Program-made: the position numbers and the translations under genes | Shown: positions 17,279-26,098 of the stretch, in pieces | Numbering within the stretch: position 1 is the first letter of the stretch | Layout: each line of letters begins with the position of its first letter | The notes under the pieces: generated by a model | Database searches by the model: none | The model's input: only the letters and a program-made list of their open reading frames with translations | What the model was told of the DNA's origin: nothing | Origin: Acidobacteriota bacterium | Lineage (GTDB): Bacteria; Acidobacteriota; Blastocatellia; RBC074 | Direction: 5' to 3' | NCBI GenBank assembly: GCA_018269055.1 | Contig: JAFDVI010000014.1 | Location: 1 to 64,000 of the forward strand | Length of the DNA stretch: 64,000 nt

Positions 17279-20200
17279 ACGCTGGAAGCAAATTGACGAA
17301 TTGCTGGACGCCGCACTGGAACGTTCTCTCGTTGACCGTTCAGCCTTTCTGGACAAAGCCTGCGCTGGCGATGCAGAACTTCGCCGCAAAGTCGAAGCTC
17401 TGTTGAAGTCGGAGGCGGAAGCGAAAAGCTTTATCGAAGCGCCCGCTGCTGCGTTTGCCGCGGAACTGATCGTCGAAAACGATTACAACACGCAGATTGG
17501 CGCGACTCAGCCGGAACGCCAAATTCAACACTACAAAATTCTTTCACAACTTGGCGAGGGCGGCATGGGTGAAGTCTGGTTGGCTGAAGACGTTCGGTTG
17601 AAACGGAAACTGGCTTTGAAATTACTGCCGCCTCGCTTTGCGGAGGACGCAGACCGAATTCAACGGTTCTTGCGAGAAGGGATGATCGCTTCGGCGTTGA
17701 ATCATCCCAACATTTTGACGATTTACGAGATCGGCCAAACGGAGAACAGTTTTTTCATCGCTACCGAATACGTTGAAGGCCACACCTTGCGCCAACGAAT
17801 GATCGCCGGGCGAATGACTCCGATTGAAGCGATAGACATTGCGCGGCAAATCGCTTCTGCCCTGACCGCAGCTCACGAAACCGGGGTTATTCACCGCGAC
17901 ATCAAACCGGAAAACATCATGCTCAGAACGGACGATGTGGTGAAGGTGCTAGACTTCGGCTTGGCCAAGCTGGTTGATCCTCTGAATCCGCAAGCCGAAA
18001 TCCACAATCCGCAATTAACCCTACCGGGGATGGTGATGGGAACCGCAAGTTACATGTCGCCGGAGCAAGTCCGCGGCATGGAAGCCGACACACGTAGCGA
18101 CGTGTTTTGTTTGGGCATCGTACTTTACGAAATGCTCGCGGGAGTCCGACCGTTTGTCGGAACAACGATGGCGGATGTGATGTCAGCGGTGTTGAACCAG
18201 GAGCCAAGGCCACTGGCAGAAATTCCTGAAGAGCTTGGCCAAATCATTCATCGCGCGCTACGCAAAGAACCCGTCGACCGGTATCCAACCGCCAGGGAGT
18301 TGTTACACGATCTGGATTCGTTGAAAGAAGAACTCGTACTCAACTCTCGTCAGTCTCAGCCAACGCCCATCGCGGCTCCACGCCGAGGTTACAAACAATT
18401 CGCGTTTGTTGCCCTGGCCGTTGTAGCTTTGCTGGTTATGGCGCTGATCGTATTTTCCAAACGAACTCCGGCGCTAACCGAAAAAGACACCGTGTTGCTG
18501 GCCGATTTCGTCAACACGACGGGTGACACAGTGTTTGACGGCACATTGAAGCAGGCATTGGCGGTGCAGTTAGAACAATCACCTTACTTGAGCATTTTCC
18601 CAGAACAGCAGGCGCGGCAAACGTTGCGGTTGATGAACCGAAAGCCCGATGAAAAGTTGACGCCCGAAGCGGCACGCGAAATCTGCCAACGCAACGGCAT
18701 TAAAGCGATGCTCGGCGGCACGATTGCTCCGCTCGGCAGCCACTTTGTTCTGACGCTGGAAGCAATGAATGCCGCAACGGGCGAGGTGATCGCCCGGCAA
18801 CTGGCCGAAGCTGATAGCAAAGAGCAGGTACTGAAAACACTTGGCGAGGCGGCGACTGAATTGCGAGGCAAGCTGGGCGAATCGCTCAGCTCGATTCAGA
18901 AATTCGACAAACCATTGGAACAGGCGACCACTTCGTCGCTCGATGCGCTCAAAGCCTACTCGCAGGGAATGGATTTGAAGTTGAGCGGTAAGGAAGAGGC
19001 AAGTTTGCCGTTTTTCCATCGCGCGGTTGAACTTGATCCAAACTTTGCGCGCGCCTGGGCCGATCTGGCGACGGCGGCGTTCAACGATGACAGCTACGAA
19101 CAAGCCGCGCAGTTTTCCGAAAAAGCCTACAATTTGCGCGACCGCGTCAGCGAACACGAACATTTCTACATCGCCCAACAACATCTTTATTTCGTAGTCG
19201 GTGATCTGGAAAACCGCATGGAAGTGCTGGAACTGTGGCGACGCACATACCCGCGCGATTTTCTACCTCCCTCGCTGCTATCCACTGGCTACACAATCGC
19301 CGGTCAATTCGACAAGAGCCTGGAAGAAACGCGCGCGTCGTTAGAACTCAATCCGAAAAACGCGGTTGCGTTCAACAATCAGGCATATCATCTGGTGAAC
19401 CTCAACCGCTTCGATGAAGCGCTGACAATCATTCAACAAGCGGTCGCGCAGAAAATTGATGGTTACACCACACACGCGGCGCTGCACGCGATTGCCTTCA
19501 TTCGTGGAGACGCGGCAGAAGTCGAGCGACAGGTTGAATGGGCCAAAGGCAAACCGTTTGAACCGTATTTACTGGCAGAACATGCCGCAACGGCGGGCGC
19601 TGCCGGACAGATGCGGCAATCGCGCGAATTCACGCGGCGCGCCACCGGAATGCTGGAAGGCAAAGACAACGAGGTCGCGGGCCGCTGGGCGTTTATTTCC
19701 GCGCTACGCGAAGCCGCTTATGGAAATTGCCAGCAGGCGACAAAAGACGCCGCAAAATCCATTTCGCTGGTGCGCAACCGCTGGCAGCTGAGCGCCGCCG
19801 CAGTTGCGCTGGCCATGTGCGGCGAAGCCGTCAGGGCGGAAACGATCGCCGACGAACAGGCCAGACGCTTTCCGCAAGACACGGCCATCAACACCTTGTT
19901 TCGACCGGGCGTGCTGGCCGCCATTGAAATCAGCCGGAATAATCCGCGCCGCGCCATCGAATTGCTGGAACAACCTCGCCGATATGAATTGGGCAGTTTT
20001 GGTTTTCTCTGGCCGGCATATTTGCGTGGCTTGGCGTATTTGCAACTCCGCGCCGGACGCGAAGCGGAAACTGAATTCCGCAAGCTGATTGACCACCAGG
20101 GCTTTGTCATCAACAACAATGTTTCGCCACCGTATTCGCTGGCGCAATTGGGACTGGCGCGCGCCCTGACGCTGACTGGTGATTCCGCCAAAACCAGTCA

Positions 20201-20294
20201 GGCATATCAAACCCTGTTTGATATGTGGAAAGATGCCGACGCCGATTTGACCGCATTGCGTGCAGCAGAACAGGAATACCAACGCTGGAAATAA
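17262..20294 (+). CDS. Membrane Ser/Thr protein kinase with C-terminal TPR region
   Basis: Of 1010 residues, ~91-355 form a complete PknB-type kinase: the glycine loop GEGGMG (98-103), Lys120 in [13 protein letters not shown] (211-218), DFG (231-233) and SPE (266-268). All catalytic residues are present, so it should be active. A basic juxtamembrane stretch leads to one membrane helix (~380-398). Beyond it is a large extracytoplasmic part of tetratricopeptide-like helices (for example [18 protein letters not shown] and [20 protein letters not shown]). The TPR part is likely to sense a ligand or scaffold a complex. An alpha-helical N-terminal 85 residues ([15 protein letters not shown]) is the usual companion of acidobacterial kinases. 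GGAGG precedes the start, which lies inside the sigma gene. Confidence 0.9.
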   Translation: MPISAERWKQIDELLDAALERSLVDRSAFLDKACAGDAELRRKVEALLKSEAEAKSFIEAPAAAFAAELIVENDYNTQIGATQPERQIQHYKILSQLGEGGMGEVWLAEDVRLKRKLALKLLPPRFAEDADRIQRFLREGMIASALNHPNILTIYEIGQTENSFFIATEYVEGHTLRQRMIAGRMTPIEAIDIARQIASALTAAHETGVIHRDIKPENIMLRTDDVVKVLDFGLAKLVDPLNPQAEIHNPQLTLPGMVMGTASYMSPEQVRGMEADTRSDVFCLGIVLYEMLAGVRPFVGTTMADVMSAVLNQEPRPLAEIPEELGQIIHRALRKEPVDRYPTARELLHDLDSLKEELVLNSRQSQPTPIAAPRRGYKQFAFVALAVVALLVMALIVFSKRTPALTEKDTVLLADFVNTTGDTVFDGTLKQALAVQLEQSPYLSIFPEQQARQTLRLMNRKPDEKLTPEAAREICQRNGIKAMLGGTIAPLGSHFVLTLEAMNAATGEVIARQLAEADSKEQVLKTLGEAATELRGKLGESLSSIQKFDKPLEQATTSSLDALKAYSQGMDLKLSGKEEASLPFFHRAVELDPNFARAWADLATAAFNDDSYEQAAQFSEKAYNLRDRVSEHEHFYIAQQHLYFVVGDLENRMEVLELWRRTYPRDFLPPSLLSTGYTIAGQFDKSLEETRASLELNPKNAVAFNNQAYHLVNLNRFDEALTIIQQAVAQKIDGYTTHAALHAIAFIRGDAAEVERQVEWAKGKPFEPYLLAEHAATAGAAGQMRQSREFTRRATGMLEGKDNEVAGRWAFISALREAAYGNCQQATKDAAKSISLVRNRWQLSAAAVALAMCGEAVRAETIADEQARRFPQDTAINTLFRPGVLAAIEISRNNPRRAIELLEQPRRYELGSFGFLWPAYLRGLAYLQLRAGREAETEFRKLIDHQGFVINNNVSPPYSLAQLGLARALTLTGDSAKTSQAYQTLFDMWKDADADLTALRAAEQEYQRWK

Positions 20295-20303
20295 TCTGCC
20301 GTG

Positions 20304-20705
20304 ATGAAACAACACCTGAACCCCGACACGCTGTTTCCCAGCCTGCCCATTGGCTTTTCGCAAGCCGTTGTCGTGCAAGGCGGCAAAACCATTTACCTTT
20401 CCGGCCAAACCGCCTGGGATGCGAACAAACAAATTGTCGGTGGCGATGATTTGGGCCAACAAACGCGCCAAGCTTTGCGCAATGTGCAATTCGGAGTCGA
20501 ATCCGCCGGAGGCACACTGGCCGATGTCGTTTCACTACGATTGTATGTCGTCAATCCTAAGCCGGGCGATATGGCTGCGGTCGGCGAAGCCTTGCGAGAA
20601 TTTTTCCCTGCCGACCAACCTCCGGCCAGCACATGGCTCGGCGTGGTGTCGTTGGCCAGACCGGAATTTTTGATCGAGATCGAAGCAATCGCCGTGATCG
20701 AATAA
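20304..20705 (+). CDS. RidA-fold (YjgF/UK114) protein, probably non-deaminase subgroup
   Basis: This protein of about 133 residues carries the family fold, with IYLSGQTAWDA, ALRNVQFGVESAGGTLADVV and the end LIEIEAIAVIE. In deaminating RidA proteins the sequence PARSCVEV carries the arginine that binds the 2-aminoacrylate-type imine. Here the aligned segment reads PASTWLGV, so that arginine is a serine. The protein therefore probably belongs to a Rid subfamily of unproven activity. A GTG immediately before the ATG is an equally possible start. It follows the kinase gene by ten bases and is probably co-transcribed with it by read-through. Confidence 0.8.
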   Translation: MKQHLNPDTLFPSLPIGFSQAVVVQGGKTIYLSGQTAWDANKQIVGGDDLGQQTRQALRNVQFGVESAGGTLADVVSLRLYVVNPKPGDMAAVGEALREFFPADQPPASTWLGVVSLARPEFLIEIEAIAVIE

Positions 20706-20725
20706 AACTCGACCACGGCGATTGC
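20685..20725. terminator. Bidirectional hairpin terminator candidate
   Basis: GCAATCGCCGTG (20685-20696), in the last codons of the RidA-fold gene, pairs perfectly with CACGGCGATTGC (20714-20725). It lies between convergent genes. Confidence 0.55.
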
Positions 20726-20747
20726 TGTTACGGCCTGAATTGGCTTG

Positions 20748-23186
20748 CTACCTTGAAGCGGCCTTGGGTTGGGAATCTGCCGCGCCTTTCACGTACTTAT
20801 CGAACCACGTGATCATTTCCCACAACGTATGTTCGGTGGATTCGCGTGCGGTATAGCCGTGCGCTTCGAACGGCAAGGTGACATAACGAACATTGCCGCC
20901 GTTGCCTTTCAGCGCCTGGAACATGCGGTCGGATTGAATGGGGTGCGTGCCTGTGTTGTTGTCGGCTTCGCCGTGAATTAACAGGATCGGTTCTTTGATC
21001 TTGTCGGCATACATAAACGGCGAGACTTTCAAATACATCTCCGGCGCTTCCCAATAAGTGCGGCGTTCGCTCTGGAATCCGAACGGCGTCAGCGTGCGGT
21101 TGTATGCGCCGCTGCGCGCAATTCCGGCTTTGAAAATGTCGGAATGTGCCAACAAGTTTGCCGTCATAAACGCGCCGTAGCTGTGGCCGCCAACGCCAAC
21201 GCGGTTACGGTCGGTGACGCCCATTTCGACGGCTTTATCAATTGCGGCTTCCGCGCTGGCGACAATCTGTTCGACATAAGTGTTGTTCATCGTTTCGGGG
21301 CTGCCGATGACGGGCATCGTCGCATCGTCCAGAACGGCATAACCGGCCAAGACAAAGAAAAGTTGCGAAATGCCGCCGATGGTTGTGAAGCGATTGGTCG
21401 AGCCGCTGATCTGTCCGGCGGTGCCGGCATCGCCGAATTCAATTGGGTACGCCCAAACGACCGTCGGCAACCGCGTGCCTTCTTTGTAATCCGGCGGCAG
21501 GTACAACGTGAAAGACAGGTCTACGCCATCTTTGCGTTTGTATTTCACAAGCTGTTTTTTGATGCCGCGAAGCTGCGGTGTCGGATCGGGGAAATTCGTC
21601 AGCGCGACTTTGTCATTGTTGCCCGCCGTGCGGATAAAGTAATTCGGCGGTGTCGTTTGGGTTTCATACCGCGTGATGAATTTCGATCCGTCATCGCTGA
21701 GCAACGTCGTCACGCTTTCGTAACTGGTGTCATCGCAACGGAACAGCCGCTCGGATTTCAGCGTCGTCAGGTTGAACCGATCCAGGAACGGACGGTCGCC
21801 TTGCGGCGTAGCTCCCTGCCCGGACAGGAAAATGTTGTCGCCGTTTTGCAGCATCACGGCTTGGCCATTGGGCAGTCGCTTCATTTCCGGCTGCCCCGGA
21901 TTGTTGTAGCGATCCTGAATTGAAAGGTTCCAGACCAACTTCGGAGCCTGTGACGGATTGTCGGCGTTTAGCAAAAACGTGCGGCTGCGGCGCGTGTTGC
22001 GATCCATATCGCGCACCATCACCAAACCGTTTTTCTCTCCCCACATCAACCCGGCAAATCGCTGCTCGGTTTTGGTCAGTTCCACCGGCTGGCCTGTGAA
22101 CGGAGCTTTCAGCATTTTCACCACATCGCGCACCGGAGCTTTTTTCTTCGTGTCACCGCCGTCCAACGCTTCCACCCAAACCAGTGTCGCGGCTTCGGTC
22201 GGTCGCCAGGCGTAACCGCGCGGGCCGGTGGGAACGCCTTCAATCGGAACCTGATCCTGCAACGGCAGGCTGGCGAATTTGTGAACCAGTTTGCCGCTGT
22301 GATCCCAGACTTCGACTTCACGCGGAAATGAATTGGCGGTTAGTGAGTACGAAAACGGGCGATGATTGCTGACAACCAGCAGGTGATTGCCATCCGGCGC
22401 GACGTCCACATTTGCATAAATTGCCGGTTTGCCAATCGCCGAAGCTTTGCCAGTGGCGGCGTTGACCATCGCCAGTTGCGAAGTGGCGTAATACTCAAAC
22501 AGTTTTTCGTCATGCGGATTTTTCAGCAAATCCTGGAAAGTCACCGCCGGAGTCGCTTTGCCAAAATTTTCCTGAACCGTAGGGCCAATCGGAACGGCGG
22601 GAGCGACAGGAGCAGCGCCGCGTCCGGCAGGAATCGTTTGCACCAACAAGGTTTTGCTGTCGGGCATCCATTGCAGCGCTTCGCCGTACGCCGCATTGAG
22701 TTTGACGCCCAAAATCTTTCGCAGCTTGCCGGTGGCGGCATCGCCAATCCACAACTCGCTGCCTCCGTCTGCAATGCTGGTCACAGCGAACTGTTTTCCG
22801 TCCGGCGACCAGGACACGCTGCCGAGCTTCGCGCCCGGCGGAGTGACGACTTTGGTTTCTTTGCCGTCGGGAATGGTTTTGATCGTCACCCCCGTGAAGC
22901 GCCCAGCCATGTGCGCGGCATTGGTCTTCGGATTGATGCGATACCCTGCCAACCGCAACATCGGTTCGGCCAATTCGGCGATGGAAGGATAGCGTGATGT
23001 TTGCATCAGCAGCATTCGGTCGCGCGTAGGGCTGACCGAAACAAAGGGCGACGTGGGCGCATCCAGCACATCCAGAATCGCCTTCGGCGGTTTTTGATAC
23101 GGTGTTTGTGCCGCAGCGCTGAAGCCGGGCAAGAACAAAACAAAACTCAACAGGAAAAACGAAAACTTGCGCGTGGTTCGGGTCAT
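20748..23186 (-). CDS. S9 prolyl-oligopeptidase family peptidase, S9D glutamyl-endopeptidase-like
   Basis: The 812-residue exported protein has a signal peptide (ending near SAAAQ), a WD/beta-propeller domain and a C-terminal alpha/beta-hydrolase. Catalytic residues are Ser669 in GGHSYGAFM, Asp742 in HGEADNN and His776 in FEAHGY. The opening motif PPKAILDVLDAP...VSVSPTRDRMLLM plus SIAELAEPMLRLAG and SVSWSPDGKQ resembles the plant chloroplast glutamyl endopeptidase (S9D) more than DPP-IV-like enzymes. It should act on peptides in the periplasm, cutting after acidic residues if the family trend holds. The start follows GGAGG; a longer frame upstream lacks one. It is divergent from a sodium:solute symporter, which could import its products. 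Confidence 0.85.
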   Translation of the reverse strand: MTRTTRKFSFFLLSFVLFLPGFSAAAQTPYQKPPKAILDVLDAPTSPFVSVSPTRDRMLLMQTSRYPSIAELAEPMLRLAGYRINPKTNAAHMAGRFTGVTIKTIPDGKETKVVTPPGAKLGSVSWSPDGKQFAVTSIADGGSELWIGDAATGKLRKILGVKLNAAYGEALQWMPDSKTLLVQTIPAGRGAAPVAPAVPIGPTVQENFGKATPAVTFQDLLKNPHDEKLFEYYATSQLAMVNAATGKASAIGKPAIYANVDVAPDGNHLLVVSNHRPFSYSLTANSFPREVEVWDHSGKLVHKFASLPLQDQVPIEGVPTGPRGYAWRPTEAATLVWVEALDGGDTKKKAPVRDVVKMLKAPFTGQPVELTKTEQRFAGLMWGEKNGLVMVRDMDRNTRRSRTFLLNADNPSQAPKLVWNLSIQDRYNNPGQPEMKRLPNGQAVMLQNGDNIFLSGQGATPQGDRPFLDRFNLTTLKSERLFRCDDTSYESVTTLLSDDGSKFITRYETQTTPPNYFIRTAGNNDKVALTNFPDPTPQLRGIKKQLVKYKRKDGVDLSFTLYLPPDYKEGTRLPTVVWAYPIEFGDAGTAGQISGSTNRFTTIGGISQLFFVLAGYAVLDDATMPVIGSPETMNNTYVEQIVASAEAAIDKAVEMGVTDRNRVGVGGHSYGAFMTANLLAHSDIFKAGIARSGAYNRTLTPFGFQSERRTYWEAPEMYLKVSPFMYADKIKEPILLIHGEADNNTGTHPIQSDRMFQALKGNGGNVRYVTLPFEAHGYTARESTEHTLWEMITWFDKYVKGAADSQPKAASR

Positions 23187-23361
23187 GACGAAACCTCCGG
23201 ATTGTGGGTTGAAACTGTGGAAAGCGTTGCAGGAAGAACTGCCTGCAACTGGAAATACGGTTCCCAATCAAATCGGGTTACAAATGTGGTTCGGTGAATT
23301 GTCAGTTTACACTGCGCGCCTTATGATGCCACGCGCTGACGCGTCATCCTGCACAATCGAA

Positions 23362-23432
23362 GTTCAGAGTCCCGCCTTTAGGCGGAATGGCTTGGTTGCC
23401 GTGACCTGCCGCCTAAAGGCGGAACTCCGAAC
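23362..23432. repeat. Paired inverted repeat element (second REP-like family)
   Basis: Two 24-base arms (23362-23385 and 23409-23432) are inverted copies with two mismatches. Each contains the small hairpin CCGCC-TTTA/TAAA-GGCGG. The layout matches the elements at 13900 and 38875, but the sequence is a different family. The right arm ends one base before an ATG (23433) that is probably not the real start of the symporter. Confidence 0.7.
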
Positions 23433-23456
23433 ATGTTCCCAAGGAGGAAACTTAGT

Positions 23457-25070
23457 TTGATTCCAGCCCTGTTTGTCTTCGCCTATCTGGCGACGGTGCT
23501 TTACATAGGCATTTTCGCATTCCGCCGCAAAGCTGGCGATCACCCTGCGGAAGATTACTTTCTGGCCAACCGCTCGCTCGGCAATGCAGTGTTTTTACTC
23601 TCGCTATTCGGCACGAACATGACCGCCTTCGCCATTTTGGGCTCTTCGGGCCATGCGTTTGCCAACGGCATTGTGACGTATGGGTTGATGGCTTCGTCGT
23701 CGGCGCTGGTCGTTCCGTTGTCGCTGTTTTTCATCGGCACGCGCGTCTGGTCGCTGGGCAAACGATTCGGCTTTATGACGCCGGTGCAAATGTTCCGCGA
23801 CCGTTGGGAATGCAGCCACATCGGCACCATCATTTCCGTCGTTCAAACCGCGCTGCTGTTGCCGTACATCATCATCGGCGTGATGGGCGGAGGCACAACG
23901 CTTTATGCCATCAGCGGCGGGCGAATTCCCTTCTGGTTGGGTGGCGCGGTCGTTGCACTGGTCGTGATGAGCTACGTCTTTTTCGGCGGCATGCGCGGAA
24001 CGGCCTGGGTCAACGCCTTTCAAACCACACTGTTTCTGATTTTCGGAGCCATCGCGTTGGGAGTGATTGGCGCTGGAATGGGCGGATTCGGCAAAGCGAT
24101 GAACGAGATGCTGGCGTCGCCGACGACGACTTCTCTGCTGACGCGAGAGAAAGTTTCGCCGCTGTATTTTTTCAGCTATACATTCATTCCGCTCTCTTCG
24201 ATCAACTTTCCGCACATGATCATTTTCTGCCTGACCGCCGAACGTGTGCAGCATTTCAAAAAGACCGTCATTCTGTATCCGCTGTGTATGCTGGCCATCT
24301 GGCTGCCCGCAGTCTTTCTGGGCGTCGCCGCCAACCGAGCCGTCAACGTTCCCGCCATCGAACAAAAGCTGGAAGCGCGTCGAGCACTGACCGCGCTCGC
24401 ACCGGCATTTTCGCCGGAACAGAGAAACGAGCTTCGCGCGAAAGCTGCCGGAGACGATGTCTTGCTGCGATTGCTGGAAGCATACGCCCCGTTGTGGCTT
24501 GCGGGTTTGCTGGGCGCAGGGATTATGGCTGCGGTGATGGCCAGCGATTCCCAGATTCTGGCGCTTTCGACCATGTTTACCGAAGACATTTTCGCCTTTT
24601 ACGAAGGCAAGGAACGCTTCGGCGAAAAAGCGCAAGTGATGACCGGTCGCCTGTTCGTCGTCGGATTGACACTGATCGCCTATTTCATCGCGCTGAAATT
24701 CCCGCAGCCGATTTTCGACCTCGCCGTGTCGTATGCGTTTTCAGGATATTCGGCCTTGATGCCGCTGATGATTGCCGCACTCTTCTGGAAACGCAGCACC
24801 AAATGGGGAGCCTTGGCTTCGACTTTGTGGGCAGCCGTGAGCGTCGCCGCCATCGCCATCTTTCAATCCGTCGTGGCGGCTCCGAAAGTGATCTGGTCAA
24901 TTGGCGGCTGGGAAGTGTTGGCAAGAACGCCGGGCGGGACTTCGGTGTTTGGCTTGCTACCGGTCGTGCCAATGACGATTGTCTCGGCGATTTTGATGGT
25001 TGTGGTTTCGTTGATGACCGCGAAACCCGCAGAAGAAACGATCCGGCGTTATTTTCAAAAGTCTATTTGA
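23457..25070 (+). CDS. Sodium:solute symporter (SSS family)
   Basis: The 537-residue protein has about thirteen membrane segments and family motifs such as [50 protein letters not shown] and [23 protein letters not shown] carriers import sugars, amino acids or carboxylates with sodium; the solute cannot be told. The start needs comment: an ATG at 23433 lies directly after the inverted repeat and before the Shine-Dalgarno, while AAGGAGG at 23441-23447 is spaced nine bases from an in-frame TTG at 23457. The TTG is therefore preferred. The 3' end overlaps the end of the PemK-like toxin gene by eight bases on the opposite strand. Confidence 0.85.
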   Translation: MIPALFVFAYLATVLYIGIFAFRRKAGDHPAEDYFLANRSLGNAVFLLSLFGTNMTAFAILGSSGHAFANGIVTYGLMASSSALVVPLSLFFIGTRVWSLGKRFGFMTPVQMFRDRWECSHIGTIISVVQTALLLPYIIIGVMGGGTTLYAISGGRIPFWLGGAVVALVVMSYVFFGGMRGTAWVNAFQTTLFLIFGAIALGVIGAGMGGFGKAMNEMLASPTTTSLLTREKVSPLYFFSYTFIPLSSINFPHMIIFCLTAERVQHFKKTVILYPLCMLAIWLPAVFLGVAANRAVNVPAIEQKLEARRALTALAPAFSPEQRNELRAKAAGDDVLLRLLEAYAPLWLAGLLGAGIMAAVMASDSQILALSTMFTEDIFAFYEGKERFGEKAQVMTGRLFVVGLTLIAYFIALKFPQPIFDLAVSYAFSGYSALMPLMIAALFWKRSTKWGALASTLWAAVSVAAIAIFQSVVAAPKVIWSIGGWEVLARTPGGTSVFGLLPVVPMTIVSAILMVVVSLMTAKPAEETIRRYFQKSI

Positions 25071-25398
25071 CCAAGTAATCGCTGAGGTTCGTCAATAATC
25101 TCGTATGTCTTGCCTTGTCAATTGAGCCAATACTGCCAATGATCTTGTTACGCGGGATAATGGCGAGAAAACCAAGGCGAACTAGAGAATCCGCGACTAA
25201 ACCGCTGGTGACAAAATCGCCATCCTGTTTGCGGATGATTTCGTCAAACCCGACAACTTCCTGTTGCAACTGTGTGCTGATTCCGCAGACAAGCGCATCT
25301 TGAAAAGGCGGCATCTCTCGCAAAAACAGCGCAGGTCGGTTTTTGGTTTGCCCATTAGCTTGAGGCACTGGCGTAAGAATCAAATCACCCTCGTTCAT
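25063..25398 (-). CDS. PemK/MazF-like type II toxin (mRNA endonuclease)
   Basis: At 111 residues it has the usual size of the PemK/MazF barrel. It shows the N-terminal GDLILTPVP and [10 protein letters not shown] strands, and the later [23 protein letters not shown], which correspond to conserved family strands. Such toxins cut mRNA at short sequences when the unstable antitoxin is lost. Its start overlaps the upstream antitoxin-like gene by 14 bases, the classic toxin-antitoxin arrangement. The C-terminus overlaps the symporter gene. Activity is inferred. Confidence 0.8.
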   Translation of the reverse strand: MNEGDLILTPVPQANGQTKNRPALFLREMPPFQDALVCGISTQLQQEVVGFDEIIRKQDGDFVTSGLVADSLVRLGFLAIIPRNKIIGSIGSIDKARHTRLLTNLSDYLVK

Positions 25399-25621
25399 AA
25401 GCTGGGTTCCACTCCTTGATAAGGCTCAGAGAATACTCCGGCTCGTCATCCCCATAGGCCGCAGCCAGGTTCTCGGCGGAAAAATTTTGCCACTCAACCT
25501 CTTCGGGGCCAGCCGCCTGAACTACAGTCACTAACAGCTTCGTGTTTGGTAACAGATCAACCGGCTCATCAAACAAAACCTGTTTGCCATCGTAATGAGC
25601 ATGCAATGTAACGTTTTCCAT
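25385..25621 (-). CDS. Putative antitoxin of the PemK-like module
   Basis: This 78-residue acidic protein begins with a short beta-rich part (VTLHAHYDGKQVLFDEPVDLLPNTKLLVTVV) and ends in an acidic tail ([24 protein letters not shown]). The tail would suit wrapping around a basic toxin. No DNA-binding fold is obvious. AAGGAGG lies eight bases before the ATG. The partner role comes from its overlap with the PemK-like gene and from gene order, antitoxin first. Confidence 0.7.
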   Translation of the reverse strand: MENVTLHAHYDGKQVLFDEPVDLLPNTKLLVTVVQAAGPEEVEWQNFSAENLAAAYGDDEPEYSLSLIKEWNPAYERG

Positions 25622-25669
25622 AGATCGTGCCTCCTTATCAATACTCTACCGCGCAAGTCCTTTGGTCAA

Positions 25670-25966
25670 TCAAGCTAGCAGTAACGCGGCGATTGAATTC
25701 AGGCGTTTGCCGATGGCACATTCCGCCATCTTCAAGTCATAAGCAGCCTGAAGATTCAGCCAATACTGCGGCGATTGCCCCAGCGCGCGTCTGAACAACA
25801 GCGCCAGTTCCGCCGCCACAGGCCTGAGGCCACGTAATAACTGCGAGATACGCGTCGGCGTGACTCCAATCGTTCGGGCAAATTCCGCTTGCGACAATTC
25901 CAACTCCTCCAATGTCTCGCGCAGGAATTCTCCAGGATGAATTGGTGGCAGTGCGTTCTTGAACAT
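25670..25966 (-). CDS. higA: HigA-family XRE antitoxin, without an intact toxin partner
   Basis: The 98-residue protein has the HigA signature: NALPPIHPGEFLRETLEELELSQ, then a Cro/cI helix-turn-helix (QAEFARTIGVTPTRISQLLRG) and the tail SPQYWLNLQAAYDL. HigA proteins repress their own operon and neutralise HigB, an RNase encoded directly upstream. Here the upstream gene is only a short tail, so this is a solitary antitoxin or transcription factor. GGAG six bases before the ATG supports this start over a TTG four codons earlier. Confidence 0.85.
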   Translation of the reverse strand: MFKNALPPIHPGEFLRETLEELELSQAEFARTIGVTPTRISQLLRGLRPVAAELALLFRRALGQSPQYWLNLQAAYDLKMAECAIGKRLNSIAALLLA

Positions 25967-25974
25967 CTTTTTCT

Positions 25975-26028
25975 CCAATCAACAATCTCCACATCAAAAG
26001 CGTCATCCTCTTTGAGATACCTTTTAGG
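25975..26028 (-). pseudogene. Remnant of a higB toxin gene (C-terminal tail only)
   Basis: The frame immediately before higA reads ...YLKEDDAFDVEIVDW, similar to the DVEIVDYH-type end of RelE/HigB toxins, which normally precedes higA. No other part of a HigB fold is present, and the frame runs straight into the attC-like site three bases away. The natural reading is that the 5' part was lost at the recombination boundary. The match is short, so chance similarity cannot be excluded. Confidence 0.4.
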
Positions 26029-26030
26029 CC

Positions 26031-26091
26031 GCCGAACATCAGCATCAGCCGCGCGCGTAGCGAAGGGTGTCGGCTGCATCGCCTGTTGGGC
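26031..26091 (-). other. Integron attC-like recombination site (61 bp)
   Basis: Read on the minus strand, the site runs from GCCCAAC (R'', 26091-26085) to GTTCGGC (R', 26037-26031). The inner arms GCAGCCG and CGGCTGATGC pair around a short spacer. These are the four boxes of an attC, in the right order and total length. R' departs from GTTRRRY by one base (C for R), which may have immobilised it. It begins a few bases after the stop of the HEPN gene, exactly where a cassette attC should be. No integrase is in the window. Confidence 0.55.
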
Positions 26092-26098
26092 GCGATTG

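Noticed and set aside
23804-25078. A 424-codon frame in another register of the symporter gene
   Set aside because: The translation is rich in Arg and His, without membrane segments; the overlapping symporter has clear family motifs.
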